From assembly GCF_014268805.2 (NCBI RefSeq), contig NZ_JABWRF020000001.1:1312001-1376000 (forward strand): DNA of 64,000 nucleotides. Reading direction: 5' to 3'. Numbering within the stretch: the first letter of the stretch is position 1; each line of letters begins with the position of its first letter. The translations under genes were made by a program, and so were the position numbers. The notes under the pieces were generated by a model. That model had not been told where the DNA came from. It did not search any database and saw only the letters and a list, made by a program, of their open reading frames with translations. The stretch comes from Pseudomonas farsensis. Its GTDB lineage: Bacteria; Pseudomonadota; Gammaproteobacteria; Pseudomonadales; Pseudomonadaceae. Below are positions 10,509 to 19,415 of this stretch, piece by piece.

Positions 10509-11006
10509 TCATTTTTCAGCTAGCGACAGCTCGGTGCGGTCGTGGCCAAGCAGTTCGCACAGTGCGTCGATAACCAGCTGGTGGTCCTGGCGCTCAGGCA
10601 GCCCAGAGACCGTTATGCAGCCGATCACCCCGGCGCCTTTCACGCTAAGCGGGAAGCTTCCGCCAGCACTGGCATAGTCGCTGGCGGGAAGGTTGTAGCG
10701 CTGGGTGATGTCCTTCTGGTCAATGGCCAGTTGGTGGCCGATTCGATAAGAACTGCACAGGAAGCGCTGTACCGTGTTGCTCTTGCGGCGCACCCAGTCG
10801 TGGTGGTGTGGGGTGACGCCGGGGCGGCTGGCGGTGAACAGCACGCGCTCGAAGCGGCGTATCTCGACCAGCACCGGCCAGCCCTCGCTCTGGGCGCGTT
10901 GTACAAGCCACGAACCGAGCTGCCAGGCAATGTCTTCGTCGAAATGCTCGAACTGCAGCAACTGTTCCTGGCGGATCAGCAGGGCCAGGTCGTCGCAGAG
11001 GGCCAT
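10509..11006 (-). CDS. UPF0303 / heme-degrading (HbpS/GlcG-like) domain protein
   Basis: 165 residues, resembling the UPF0303 family (yeast YBR137W and bacterial relatives), whose fold is shared with HbpS/GlcG. The C-terminal GGSFPLSVKGAGVIGCITVSGL is the most typical segment. The biochemical role is not established. A weak binding site lies before the ATG at 11006. It converges exactly end to end with the DUF1835 gene. Confidence 0.75.
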   Translation of the reverse strand: MALCDDLALLIRQEQLLQFEHFDEDIAWQLGSWLVQRAQSEGWPVLVEIRRFERVLFTASRPGVTPHHHDWVRRKSNTVQRFLCSSYRIGHQLAIDQKDITQRYNLPASDYASAGGSFPLSVKGAGVIGCITVSGLPERQDHQLVIDALCELLGHDRTELSLAEK

Positions 11007-11209
11007 GGGTACACTCCTGAGTAGAGAATCTCGCCCGGATCAACGCCCGGTATCTGGCAAGCGTAGCAGTGGCCAGTCGGTACTGACCTCCCCACACAGT
11101 CCGGATATGATCATTGGCTTGTCCAGCTACGCATTAAAACAGCAGGTGACTGAAGGGTACACTTCAGTCTCTAGGTTGTTACCGATCAGCAAAGGAGCTT
11201 TCTGCCTGC

Positions 11210-11905
11210 ATGGATATTGAAACGATCAAACAGCGCCTGGCGCGGCCAGCCAGCAAATTCGTGGCAGGCGGTTTTCGGCCCACTCATGCCGATGATGAAA
11301 GCTGGTTGGGGCGTGTGTTTCTGTTCCGCCCCGATGAGGACATCCCGCTCAATGCGGCGGGCGACCAGATGCTGCCCTATGCACAGTTTTACCTGCCAGC
11401 ACTGCCGTTCTCCAGCCCAATGCTGGCTGGGGTGCGCGTGCTTACGGTGTTCATCAGTGCAGCCTTCCCCGATGAATTCGAGCCGATGGGCGGCAACTGG
11501 CTGATTCGCGAGTACAGCACTGACGAGCCTTTGGTACGCAAGGAGCTGGCAGTGCCCGGTTCTTTCCTCAAGCCATTCCCGCTGAAGGTCGAAGCGGTCG
11601 CTGAGGATTACCCATTATGGGATGGCGGCGGTGTGCCGTGTGATCTGGAGCGCGAAGTGCTGGCGCTGGAACGGGCCGGGCACATCGAAAGCTATTACGA
11701 CATGGTCACACACTGCTACGAGCATAAGATCGGCGGCTATCCCTCGTTCTGCCAGTCCGGGGTCTACCCTGGCGACGACTTCGAGTTCGTGTTTCAGATA
11801 TCGTCTGACGGCAAGATCGGCCTCAACGTGGTGGACAGCGGCAGCCTGATGTTCTGGAAGCACCGGGTTACCGGAGAGTGGGCGATCTACTACGACTTCT
11901 ATTGA
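11210..11905 (+). CDS. DUF1963 (YwqG-like) protein
   Basis: 231 residues. The C-terminal HKIGGYPSFCQSGV and EFVFQISSDGKIGLNVVDSG match the DUF1963/YwqG pattern (GGYP-x-x-Q, then a strand-rich core). Function unknown; Asp- and Glu-rich, probably cytoplasmic. AAAGGAG lies 12-18 bases upstream of the ATG. Confidence 0.75.
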   Translation: MDIETIKQRLARPASKFVAGGFRPTHADDESWLGRVFLFRPDEDIPLNAAGDQMLPYAQFYLPALPFSSPMLAGVRVLTVFISAAFPDEFEPMGGNWLIREYSTDEPLVRKELAVPGSFLKPFPLKVEAVAEDYPLWDGGGVPCDLEREVLALERAGHIESYYDMVTHCYEHKIGGYPSFCQSGVYPGDDFEFVFQISSDGKIGLNVVDSGSLMFWKHRVTGEWAIYYDFY

Positions 11906-11996
11906 AAAATTGGGGGCGGGCCTGTAGTGGGGCGGCCCCCAGGTTCTGCAATTTGCTGTATCGTGCGCGCCGACCCGCCCGATGGAAGCACCCCCC

Positions 11997-12158
11997 ATGA
12001 ACCGCCGCAAAAAGATCAATCAGTTGCTCAAGGCCAACGCCAAGAAAGCCAGCGCCAAGCTCGCGCCGAAGAGTAAAGACAAGTACATCTGCAAAGCCGA
12101 GCGCCAGCGCCTGGCCGACGAAGCCGCGCAGCAGGCGACCCTGGCCGCCGAGGGCTAA
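11997..12158 (+). CDS. DUF2986 small basic protein
   Basis: A 53-residue, lysine-rich protein beginning MNRRKKINQLLKANAKKA, as in the short DUF2986 family of Pseudomonas and relatives. The central KSKDKYICKAERQRLA is also typical. Function unknown; the charge suggests nucleic-acid binding (inference). Confidence 0.75.
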   Translation: MNRRKKINQLLKANAKKASAKLAPKSKDKYICKAERQRLADEAAQQATLAAEG

Positions 12159-12244
12159 AAACCGAACCGCGCCAGTGCGCTGAGCATTTGCTGGCTGGCA
12201 GGGTTTGAGTTAAGGGTCTTTGGCACGCCACGACAAGGACATGA

Positions 12245-13030
12245 ATGCCCGCCATGGAAATCCACTTTATCGGCAGCGAAACCACCGACAACTTCAGTGG
12301 TGGGCTCTGCGACGAATATCGCCTGAGCGCCATCGGCAGCCTGAGCGAGCTGGCAGCTGCTGCCCGCACTATCAGCGCCAACCACCCCGGTTGCAGGGCG
12401 CTGTTCACCCTCGATGATCGCCATCAGGCCCGCTATACCTCAGGCCATGCCGCAAACAACCTCGACCTTGCCGATGCTTGCGAAGAGGAGCTGGCGGCAT
12501 TGCCAGCGGAGTGTTTCGAAGGCGGCGAATACCTGGGCTACCTGTGCACCAAGGCCGAGTTTGCTATCTGTCTGCGCAATTTCAGGGCTGCGGTGGCGCC
12601 GGCCACCTTCGAAGGGGCGTGCGCCCACGGTTTGGCCCTGGACGAGCAGGCGTTGCAGGAGTGGCTGGATTACCAGCAGCACCCGGTGACCTTGCTTGAT
12701 CAGCCAGTTTCGGCGCTGGTGGTGCCTGTAGAGCAGAGTTATGACACGTTGGCGGCCTTCCCCAATGGCTACTTCACCAGCGATCTTGACCCTGCGCAGA
12801 ACCACGCTGTTGCTCGGCAGTTGGCGCAGAACCATGGCTATGAGCTGATGGGGGTTGGGGCGTCATATCTGGGCTTTTGGCGGGCCCAGGCTGCTGACGC
12901 GGCGCTGGCTCAGGCGCTGGCGCAAGACTTGTGTGCGCTTTACAACGTTGCAGACCGGCCACGCATGGCTGCGGTGTTTGCCGAGGCGATCATCGGGCGC
13001 GCACATGTATGGCTGCGTTACACCGAGTGA
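12245..13030 (+). CDS. Hypothetical protein, possible DUF4253-like C-terminus
   Basis: 261 residues of unknown function. The C-terminal third (NGYFTSDLDPAQNHAVARQL then GYELMGVGASYLGFW) loosely resembles DUF4253 domains, but I am not sure. No signal peptide, membrane segment or enzyme motif. AAGGA lies upstream of the ATG at 12245; an internal ATG at 12254 is an alternative. Confidence 0.6.
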   Translation: MPAMEIHFIGSETTDNFSGGLCDEYRLSAIGSLSELAAAARTISANHPGCRALFTLDDRHQARYTSGHAANNLDLADACEEELAALPAECFEGGEYLGYLCTKAEFAICLRNFRAAVAPATFEGACAHGLALDEQALQEWLDYQQHPVTLLDQPVSALVVPVEQSYDTLAAFPNGYFTSDLDPAQNHAVARQLAQNHGYELMGVGASYLGFWRAQAADAALAQALAQDLCALYNVADRPRMAAVFAEAIIGRAHVWLRYTE

Positions 13031-13054
13031 GAACAGGGCTTGGCCTGGTTTCGG

Positions 13055-13348
13055 TTAGTGCGAATAGAAAAAACGTACCAACAGAAATGCCACTGCGAGC
13101 GCCCAGCCGAGCACCAATACAGCACCCGTTTTGCCAGTGGTGAAGCGCCCGCCGGTGACAAACGCGATGATCAAGGCGATCTGTACCAACACATACGACA
13201 CTACCGCTGCCGGTACAGCCAGCAGATACAGGTATGGATTATCCTGGCCCAGAGCCAGCGTGAGATAAACATCGATACCCACAATCGGCATTACCAACGC
13301 GGCCGCAACCAGCAGCAAGCTCTGTGTGGTGAGTCTGGGGGTGAGCAT
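13055..13348 (-). CDS. Small membrane protein, three predicted helices
   Basis: 97 residues with three hydrophobic segments (around 9-30, 38-65 and 74-93). No family recognised. The ATG at 13348 is chosen because upstream in-frame residues are not hydrophobic and give no better start. It converges with the upstream plus-strand gene. Confidence 0.6.
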   Translation of the reverse strand: MLTPRLTTQSLLLVAAALVMPIVGIDVYLTLALGQDNPYLYLLAVPAAVVSYVLVQIALIIAFVTGGRFTTGKTGAVLVLGWALAVAFLLVRFFYSH

Positions 13349-13472
13349 GGTTAAGGGCCTTGCATGCTGAAAGAGCTGACGCCAAAGGGCGGCTGCCACG
13401 CCACGCTACGATAGTGGAATTTGCTCTTGCCAGACAGAGCCTGCCGCCAGGGCGCGCTGGCGGCAGATCCGA

Positions 13473-13652
13473 TCAGTGTGCGCCAACCTGCCGTGGCGCG
13501 CGGTGTGCGGGGAGCGCACGTGGCTGAGGGCGTGTGCGGGTGGGGTGAGGGTGGGCATGCCGGCGCACGATACGCAGAACACCCCAGAGCATGGCCGCTG
13601 CAACGCTAAGCCACATACCTACCAACATCAGAATTGCCATAGTCAGGCTCAT
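13473..13652 (-). CDS. Small single-helix membrane protein
   Basis: 59 residues: one membrane segment (MAILMLVGMWLSVAAAMLWG), then a basic, His/Arg/Pro-rich tail. GGAGG lies 7-11 bases before the ATG at 13652, which supports translation. Unknown function. Confidence 0.55.
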   Translation of the reverse strand: MSLTMAILMLVGMWLSVAAAMLWGVLRIVRRHAHPHPTRTRPQPRALPAHRAPRQVGAH

Positions 13653-13863
13653 GTGTGCCTCCATTTCTGCGGCAAGCCAGGCTTGCCTTCCAGACACATC
13701 ATTAGTCTAGCCGGTAGTGTGTGACGTTCAATTGACCTTAGGTCTATGCCTTGCGTTATTTCCTGACATGCCTGCGCCGGGCTATACCCGCGCGGCCTGG
13801 GGACCTATCATCGCAGCTCAAAGCCGGGCGTTGGCTGCCCGGCAGTGGATCAAGCGAGAGCCC

Positions 13864-14550
13864 ATGTTGCCAACACCTTCCAAACCTTTGCGTTACGGCC
13901 CACGTCGTCTGTTAACCGCGTGCCTGGTGGCGGCTGTCTTGAGCGGCTGCGCCAGTGCCCCGGCGCCTGCGGTCAAAGGCGAGCCGCAACGTACCGAAAT
14001 CAGCAGCGTGCCGTTCTACCGCGGCAATGCCAACCACAGCGGTTCCATGGCGCTGGCCGCGGTACTGTCACAGCAGGGCGCCCCTATTACGCCAGGCCTG
14101 CTCGACAAAGCCCTCGGCCTGCCCGAGGCCGCAGGCTCGCTGGATACCGGCATACCGCGCGTGGCCCGTGAGTACGGTAGGGTGGTCTACCCGCTCGACA
14201 AACACTTGGACGCCTTGCTCAGCCAGGTCGCCGCCGGTTACCCGGTGCTGGTGCGTTATCAGGAAGGGTCTATCTGGTGGAGCGAGCCGCGCTATGCAGT
14301 ACTGATCGGCTATGACCGCTACAAGCATCGGGTGCTACTGCGCAGCGGCATGCATCGGCGGCAGTTGATGAGCTTCGATGCGTTTGCTTCGGCGTGGGCC
14401 AAGGATGGCAGTTGGGCAGTGCTGGTGCAGTCGCCGCGTCAGTTGCCGGCGCAGGTGGACCGCAAGCGCTGGCTGCAGGCTGCAGATGAGCTGGCCCGGT
14501 CCGGGCAGGAAATTGCTGCCAAGCAAGCGCTCAACAGCCTCGGGCAGTGA
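13864..14550 (+). CDS. C39-peptidase-like lipoprotein lacking the catalytic residues
   Basis: 228 residues. The signal peptide ends in a lipobox (LSGC), so the mature protein is predicted to be a lipoprotein. The fold resembles the papain-like C39 family (conserved MALAAVLSQQGAP, GYPVLVRY and YAVLIGYDRY). However, the place of the catalytic CGP is SGS, and the His before YAVLIGYD is Arg. It is therefore probably a non-proteolytic binding version. The C-terminal part looks helical. An ATG further upstream (13717) would spoil the signal peptide. Confidence 0.7.
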   Translation: MLPTPSKPLRYGPRRLLTACLVAAVLSGCASAPAPAVKGEPQRTEISSVPFYRGNANHSGSMALAAVLSQQGAPITPGLLDKALGLPEAAGSLDTGIPRVAREYGRVVYPLDKHLDALLSQVAAGYPVLVRYQEGSIWWSEPRYAVLIGYDRYKHRVLLRSGMHRRQLMSFDAFASAWAKDGSWAVLVQSPRQLPAQVDRKRWLQAADELARSGQEIAAKQALNSLGQ

Positions 14551-14552
14551 CC

Positions 14553-14587
14553 CCGGCTTGCTCCCCCGCATAGGGGGACCAAGCCGG
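14553..14587. terminator. Strong hairpin between convergent genes
   Basis: CCGGCTTG pairs with CAAGCCGG (14553-14560 and 14580-14587), with an inner CCCCC/GGGGG stem. It lies between the lipoprotein and the oxidoreductase stops. There is no T run, so it is a terminator or mRNA-end structure with moderate support. Confidence 0.6.
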
Positions 14588-14601
14588 CGCTGTAGTAACG
14601 A

Positions 14602-15885
14602 TCAGAAGCCCAGGCGGTCTCGCAGGCTGTAGTACCAGGCGCCAATAGCGCTGAACGGTACGCGCAGCATTTGCCCGCCGGGGAACGGGTAGTGCGGCAA
14701 GCCGGCGAAGGCGTCGAAGCGTTCGGCTTGGCCACGCAGTGCTTCGGCCAGCACCTTGCCCGCCAGGTGGGTATAGGTCACACCATGGCCGGAGCAGCCT
14801 TGCGAGTAATAGATGTTGTCGCCGATGCGGCCCACTTGCGGCAGGCGCGATAGCGTCAGCAGGAAGTTGCCGGTCCAGGCGTAGTCGATTTTCACGTCCT
14901 TGAGCTGCGGGAAGGCCTTGAGCATCTTCGGGCGAATGATCGCTTCGATGTTGGCCGGGTCACGCGCCCCGTAGACCACGCCACCACCGAAGATCAGGCG
15001 CTTGTCGCTGGTCAGGCGGTAGTAGTCGAGCAGGTAGTTGCAGTCTTCGACGCAGTAGTCTTGCGGCAACAGGGTGCGGGCCAGCTCTTCGCCCAGCGGC
15101 TCGGTGGTGATCACCTGGGTACCGCACGGCATGGACTTGGCGGCCAGTTCCGGTACCAGGTTGCCCAGGTAGGCGTTGCCGGCAACGATGATGAATTTGG
15201 CGCGTACCTTGCCCTGCGGGGTATGCACGACCGGGTTGGCGCCGCGCTCGATGCGCACAGCCGGGGATTGTTCGTAAATGACGCCGCCCAGCGACTCCAC
15301 GGCTGCTGCTTCGCCCAGGGCGAGGTTCAGTGGGTGGATGTGGCCGCCGCTCATATCGAGCATGCCGCCTATATAGCTGTCGCAGGCAACCACTTCGCGG
15401 ATACGCTTCTGGTCCATCAGCTCAAGCTGGGTGTGGCCAAAGCGTTCCCACAGGCGTTGTTGCGACTCCAGGTGGCCCATCTGCTTGCTGGTCAGGGCTG
15501 CGAAGACACCGCCGTCTTTCAGGTCGCACTGGATGTTGTACTTGGCTACCCGCTCACGAATGATTCGCGCGCCCTCAAAAGCCATCTGACCCAGCAGTTG
15601 TGCCTCTTTCGGGCCGACAGTGCGTTCGATCACGTCGATGTCGCGGCTGTAGCTGTTGACGATTTGGCCGCCGTTGCGCCCGGAAGCGCCAAAACCCACC
15701 TTCGCCGCTTCCAGAACGGTGACCTTGAAGCCGTTTTCGAGCAGGAACAGGGCGCTCGACAGGCCGGTGTAGCCGGCACCGATGATGCAAACGTCGGTTT
15801 CCACCTCACCCTGCAGCGCCGGACGTGGCGGCACCGGGTTGGCCGAGGCGGCGTAGTAGGACTGGGGGTAGGGGGTGTTAGCCAT
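14602..15885 (-). CDS. puuB: FAD-dependent gamma-glutamylputrescine oxidoreductase-like protein
   Basis: A 427-residue DAO-family flavoprotein with the FAD motif CIIGAGYTGLSSALFLLENG (about residues 33-52) and GFGASGRNGGQ. This is the PuuB/OrdL group, which oxidises gamma-glutamyl-putrescine or related amines. The substrate is inferred from similarity only. No puuA, puuC or puuD neighbour is present, so a different amine is possible. Start at 15885 with GAG-rich sequence upstream. Confidence 0.85.
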   Translation of the reverse strand: MANTPYPQSYYAASANPVPPRPALQGEVETDVCIIGAGYTGLSSALFLLENGFKVTVLEAAKVGFGASGRNGGQIVNSYSRDIDVIERTVGPKEAQLLGQMAFEGARIIRERVAKYNIQCDLKDGGVFAALTSKQMGHLESQQRLWERFGHTQLELMDQKRIREVVACDSYIGGMLDMSGGHIHPLNLALGEAAAVESLGGVIYEQSPAVRIERGANPVVHTPQGKVRAKFIIVAGNAYLGNLVPELAAKSMPCGTQVITTEPLGEELARTLLPQDYCVEDCNYLLDYYRLTSDKRLIFGGGVVYGARDPANIEAIIRPKMLKAFPQLKDVKIDYAWTGNFLLTLSRLPQVGRIGDNIYYSQGCSGHGVTYTHLAGKVLAEALRGQAERFDAFAGLPHYPFPGGQMLRVPFSAIGAWYYSLRDRLGF

Positions 15886-16045
15886 GCTCGAGAGACCTCG
15901 TGTTTTATATTTTTAACGAATGTACCGATGCTATCAATAATAATAAACACCCGCTAGTCGTCCGGCGAAAATCCTTTACGCGCTCCTTGTTCAGGTTCTT
16001 CTCTAAATATTTTTAAGATTCAGTAGGTTAGCGTTAAAAAAATAG

Positions 16046-16073
16046 TTGACAGCGGTTTTCCAGCAGGTAGAAT
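16046..16073 (+). promoter_or_regulatory. Promoter of the first tRNA-Val
   Basis: TTGACA (16046-16051), 16-bp spacer, TAGAAT (16068-16073), then the GC-rich GCGCCCC typical of stable RNA promoters. The tRNA starts 15 bases later. Confidence 0.8.
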
Positions 16074-16087
16074 GCGCCCCACACGAC

Positions 16088-16164
16088 AGGCACATAGCTC
16101 AGTTGGTTAGAGCACCACCTTGACATGGTGGGGGTCGTTGGTTCGAGTCCAATTGTGCCTACCA
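16088..16164 (+). tRNA. tRNA-Val (anticodon GAC), copy 1
   Basis: A 77-nt cloverleaf: acceptor stem AGGCACA with TGTGCCT, anticodon loop TTGACAT with GAC at 16122-16124, and CCA encoded. Identical to copy 2. Confidence 0.97.
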
Positions 16165-16173
16165 AACATCAGA

Positions 16174-16205
16174 AGGGGCGATCCGAAAGGGTCGCCCTTT
16201 TTGCA
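16174..16205 (+). terminator. Terminator after tRNA-Val copy 1
   Basis: GGGCGATCC-GAAA-GGGTCGCCC followed by five T. The same terminator follows copy 2. Confidence 0.9.
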
Positions 16206-16247
16206 TTTGCAAGGTCGCAAAGGTTTTGATTTTTTTGAAAAAAACGC

Positions 16248-16276
16248 TTTACAGGTGTGGGCTTGATCTCTAATAT
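16248..16276 (+). promoter_or_regulatory. Promoter of the second tRNA-Val
   Basis: TTTACA (16248-16253), 17-bp spacer, TAATAT (16271-16276), then GCGCCCC as before copy 1. Upstream of the -10 the two promoters differ. Confidence 0.78.
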
Positions 16277-16290
16277 GCGCCCCACACGAC

Positions 16291-16367
16291 AGGCACATAG
16301 CTCAGTTGGTTAGAGCACCACCTTGACATGGTGGGGGTCGTTGGTTCGAGTCCAATTGTGCCTACCA
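16291..16367 (+). tRNA. tRNA-Val (anticodon GAC), copy 2
   Basis: Identical to copy 1, 203 bp downstream. The anticodon GAC is at 16325-16327. Confidence 0.97.
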
Positions 16368-16376
16368 AATATCAGA

Positions 16377-16408
16377 AGGGGCGATCCGAAAGGGTCGCCC
16401 TTTTTGCA
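16377..16408 (+). terminator. Terminator after tRNA-Val copy 2
   Basis: Same GGGCGATCC-GAAA-GGGTCGCCC-T5 hairpin as after copy 1. Confidence 0.9.
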
Positions 16409-16532
16409 TTCTGCTCTCCAGGCCGTGGAGAGCCACAATTGGCAACACATGCCTTGCACTATCGCCGCGCCCTCGCCGAATCCCATCCCTCGCCATGTTA
16501 GACTTCGCCCCTTCGAATCTGGAGGTACACGC

Positions 16533-17102
16533 GTGCGCAATCTGGCTGTGGTAATGGCAGTGCTGGCTCTGGCGGGCTGCAACAACGAGGTTGAAGGGGT
16601 GCATAACCAGGTCGCCCAGCACCTGAGCAATCCCAAGACTGCCAAGTTCGCTAACGTGCGCTTCGACACCGCTGGCTCCATCTGTGGTCAGGTGCGCGGC
16701 AAGGACAGTGCCGGCCAATACGAGGCCTACCGCAGCTATGTCGCTATCAAGCGTGATGGCCAGTACGAAATCCTCATCGACGATGCCGGCAACAACATGC
16801 GCATCCGTGAAATCTGCGGCGGGGCTGATCTGCAACGCCGCGCCGACGAGCTCGCCGGCCAGCCTGCGCCAGAGGGCTGGGACGTTGAGGTGATCCAGGG
16901 GCCGAACATGGGTGCCTTGACCGACATGACGGCGCGCTTGATCGAAAAAGGCATCCCTTCCTGGGTCGAGTATCGCGAGGGCAAGCCTGTGGTGCTCGTC
17001 GGCCCGTATCCAACCCGTGCCGAAGCCGAGGCACGCAAGGCTGAGGTAATGGCCAAGCTGGGTACTGACTCGGTTGTCATCCAGCATGGGGTCAAGCGCT
17101 GA
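16533..17102 (+). CDS. Lipoprotein with SPOR-type C-terminal domain
   Basis: 189 residues from a GTG start preceded by GGAGG at 16521-16525. The N-terminus is a lipoprotein signal (MAVLALAGC). The C-terminal 70 residues (SWVEYREGKPVVLVGPYPTR then EAEARKAEVMAKLG) look like a SPOR domain, which binds denuded septal peptidoglycan. The middle part is unassigned. It probably has its own promoter after the tRNA-Val terminator. Confidence 0.7.
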   Translation: MRNLAVVMAVLALAGCNNEVEGVHNQVAQHLSNPKTAKFANVRFDTAGSICGQVRGKDSAGQYEAYRSYVAIKRDGQYEILIDDAGNNMRIREICGGADLQRRADELAGQPAPEGWDVEVIQGPNMGALTDMTARLIEKGIPSWVEYREGKPVVLVGPYPTRAEAEARKAEVMAKLGTDSVVIQHGVKR

Positions 17103-17179
17103 ATTAGAGCGGAACAGACACCCCCATCCGGCGGTCACAGCTATGCTTGCGAGGGAGGATGGAGATTAGGGGAGGCCTC

Positions 17180-17605
17180 ATGGCAACGTTGGAACGCGCC
17201 ATTTCGGTGGCGACCCGAGCCCATGAAGGGCAGGTCGATAAAGGTGGGGCTGACTATATTCTTCACCCGTTGCGGGTGATGGCGCGTGTACATACCCCTG
17301 AGCAGCGCATCGTTGCCGTATTGCACGATGTGCTGGAAGACACCTCTTTAACCCTCTCAGACCTGGCCCGCGAAGGCTTCCCGCTGAAGATCCTGGCCGC
17401 GTTGCTGGCGCTGAGCCGCCGCCATGACGAAAGCTATGAGGCTTTCGTGGTCCGCCTAGGTGTTGATCCGCTCGCGCGCGAGGTCAAGCTGGCCGACCTT
17501 GCCGACAACAGTGACATCACCCGCATCGCTCGCCCGGGCCCGGCCGACCTGGCCAGGCTGGTGCGTTACCAGCAGGCAAGTGCCTACCTGCAGACCTTGG
17601 CCTGA
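17180..17605 (+). CDS. HD-domain hydrolase, RelA/SpoT-HD (MESH1-like)
   Basis: 141 residues consisting of only the HD hydrolase domain of the RelA/SpoT superfamily: HPLRVM, HDVLEDT and KLADLADN supply the metal ligands. It has no synthetase or ACT/TGS domain, so it may act as a small alarmone hydrolase or on related nucleotides (inference). GGGGAGG precedes the ATG at 17180. Confidence 0.8.
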   Translation: MATLERAISVATRAHEGQVDKGGADYILHPLRVMARVHTPEQRIVAVLHDVLEDTSLTLSDLAREGFPLKILAALLALSRRHDESYEAFVVRLGVDPLAREVKLADLADNSDITRIARPGPADLARLVRYQQASAYLQTLA

Positions 17606-17611
17606 GCGCGT

Positions 17612-17854
17612 TCAATCTTCCTGAGGGACCGTCCAGAAAATCTGGATGCCGCCATCGTCGCGGTGGGCGAGGGTGACATTGTCGTTTTCGTCGATTTCTT
17701 CGAGCAACGTTGCCCAGTCGTCGGGCGACTCTTGTTCGAGCTTGAAGATCAATGCGGCGCGGCTGCGCTGGGCGGTGGGGCTATTGATGATCTTCTGGAT
17801 GCGCTGAGCCATCTGCTCATAGTTGCCGGTTGTTGCGGCGGAAGTGCTGGCCAC
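17612..17854 (-). CDS. DUF1654 protein, chromosomal copy
   Basis: 80 residues of the DUF1654 family, as judged from QRIQKIINSPTAQRSRAAL, then SPDDWATLLEEIDENDNVTL and a final strand GIQIFW. The GTG start at 17854 has AAGGACA upstream. A LexA-type box (CTGTATGTGCGTACAG, 17873-17888) lies 18 bases before the start, so it is probably SOS induced. Two relatives occur in the prophage (49924 and 50961). Function unknown. Longer starts read through this regulatory region and are less likely. Confidence 0.78.
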   Translation of the reverse strand: MASTSAATTGNYEQMAQRIQKIINSPTAQRSRAALIFKLEQESPDDWATLLEEIDENDNVTLAHRDDGGIQIFWTVPQED

Positions 17855-17870
17855 GGGGTTGTCCTTTTTT

Positions 17871-17890
17871 TGCTGTATGTGCGTACAGTA
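17871..17890 (-). promoter_or_regulatory. LexA (SOS) box of the chromosomal DUF1654 gene
   Basis: TGCTGTATGTGCGTACAGTA contains CTG-N10-CAG with internal dyad symmetry (CTGTAT/GTACAG), the LexA1-type SOS operator of pseudomonads. It lies immediately upstream of the ribosome binding site. Confidence 0.8.
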
Positions 17891-17978
17891 TTTGACTGCG
17901 CCCCGTTTCGCAATATCAGGAACCAAGCTTTTCGTGTGCTGAGGCCAGCCTCCCCGCAAAGGGAGGCTGGGCGGGCTA

Positions 17979-19196
<1,218 letters not shown>

Positions 19197-19331
19197 CTAG
19201 CGTATTTCTCAGATACTTCCTACAGTTCGGCTTTCCGAATACCTACAGTAGAGCGGTTCGGTTTTTCGGATACATTGCGCATAATCCGAAGCGCTCAGGT
19301 AAAAAGGATGAAACGCGCTGGTGAGGCAAAT

Positions 19332-19360
19332 TTGACAAATGCCGGGCCTGTTTCCATAGT
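19332..19360 (+). promoter_or_regulatory. Promoter of the ribose operon
   Basis: TTGACA (19332-19337), 17-bp spacer, CATAGT (19355-19360). The palindromic operator starts 9 bases downstream, so a bound repressor would block initiation. Confidence 0.7.
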
Positions 19361-19368
19361 GGGTTACC

Positions 19369-19380
19369 GCAAACGTTTGC
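19369..19380 (+). promoter_or_regulatory. Probable RbsR operator
   Basis: GCAAACGTTTGC is a perfect 12-bp palindrome of the LacI/GalR type with a central CG. It sits just after the rbsB promoter, and the cluster encodes its own LacI-family regulator (rbsR). Confidence 0.85.
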
Positions 19381-19415
19381 ATCCGATAAAAAACACAACA
19401 TTCGGAGTCAACTTC

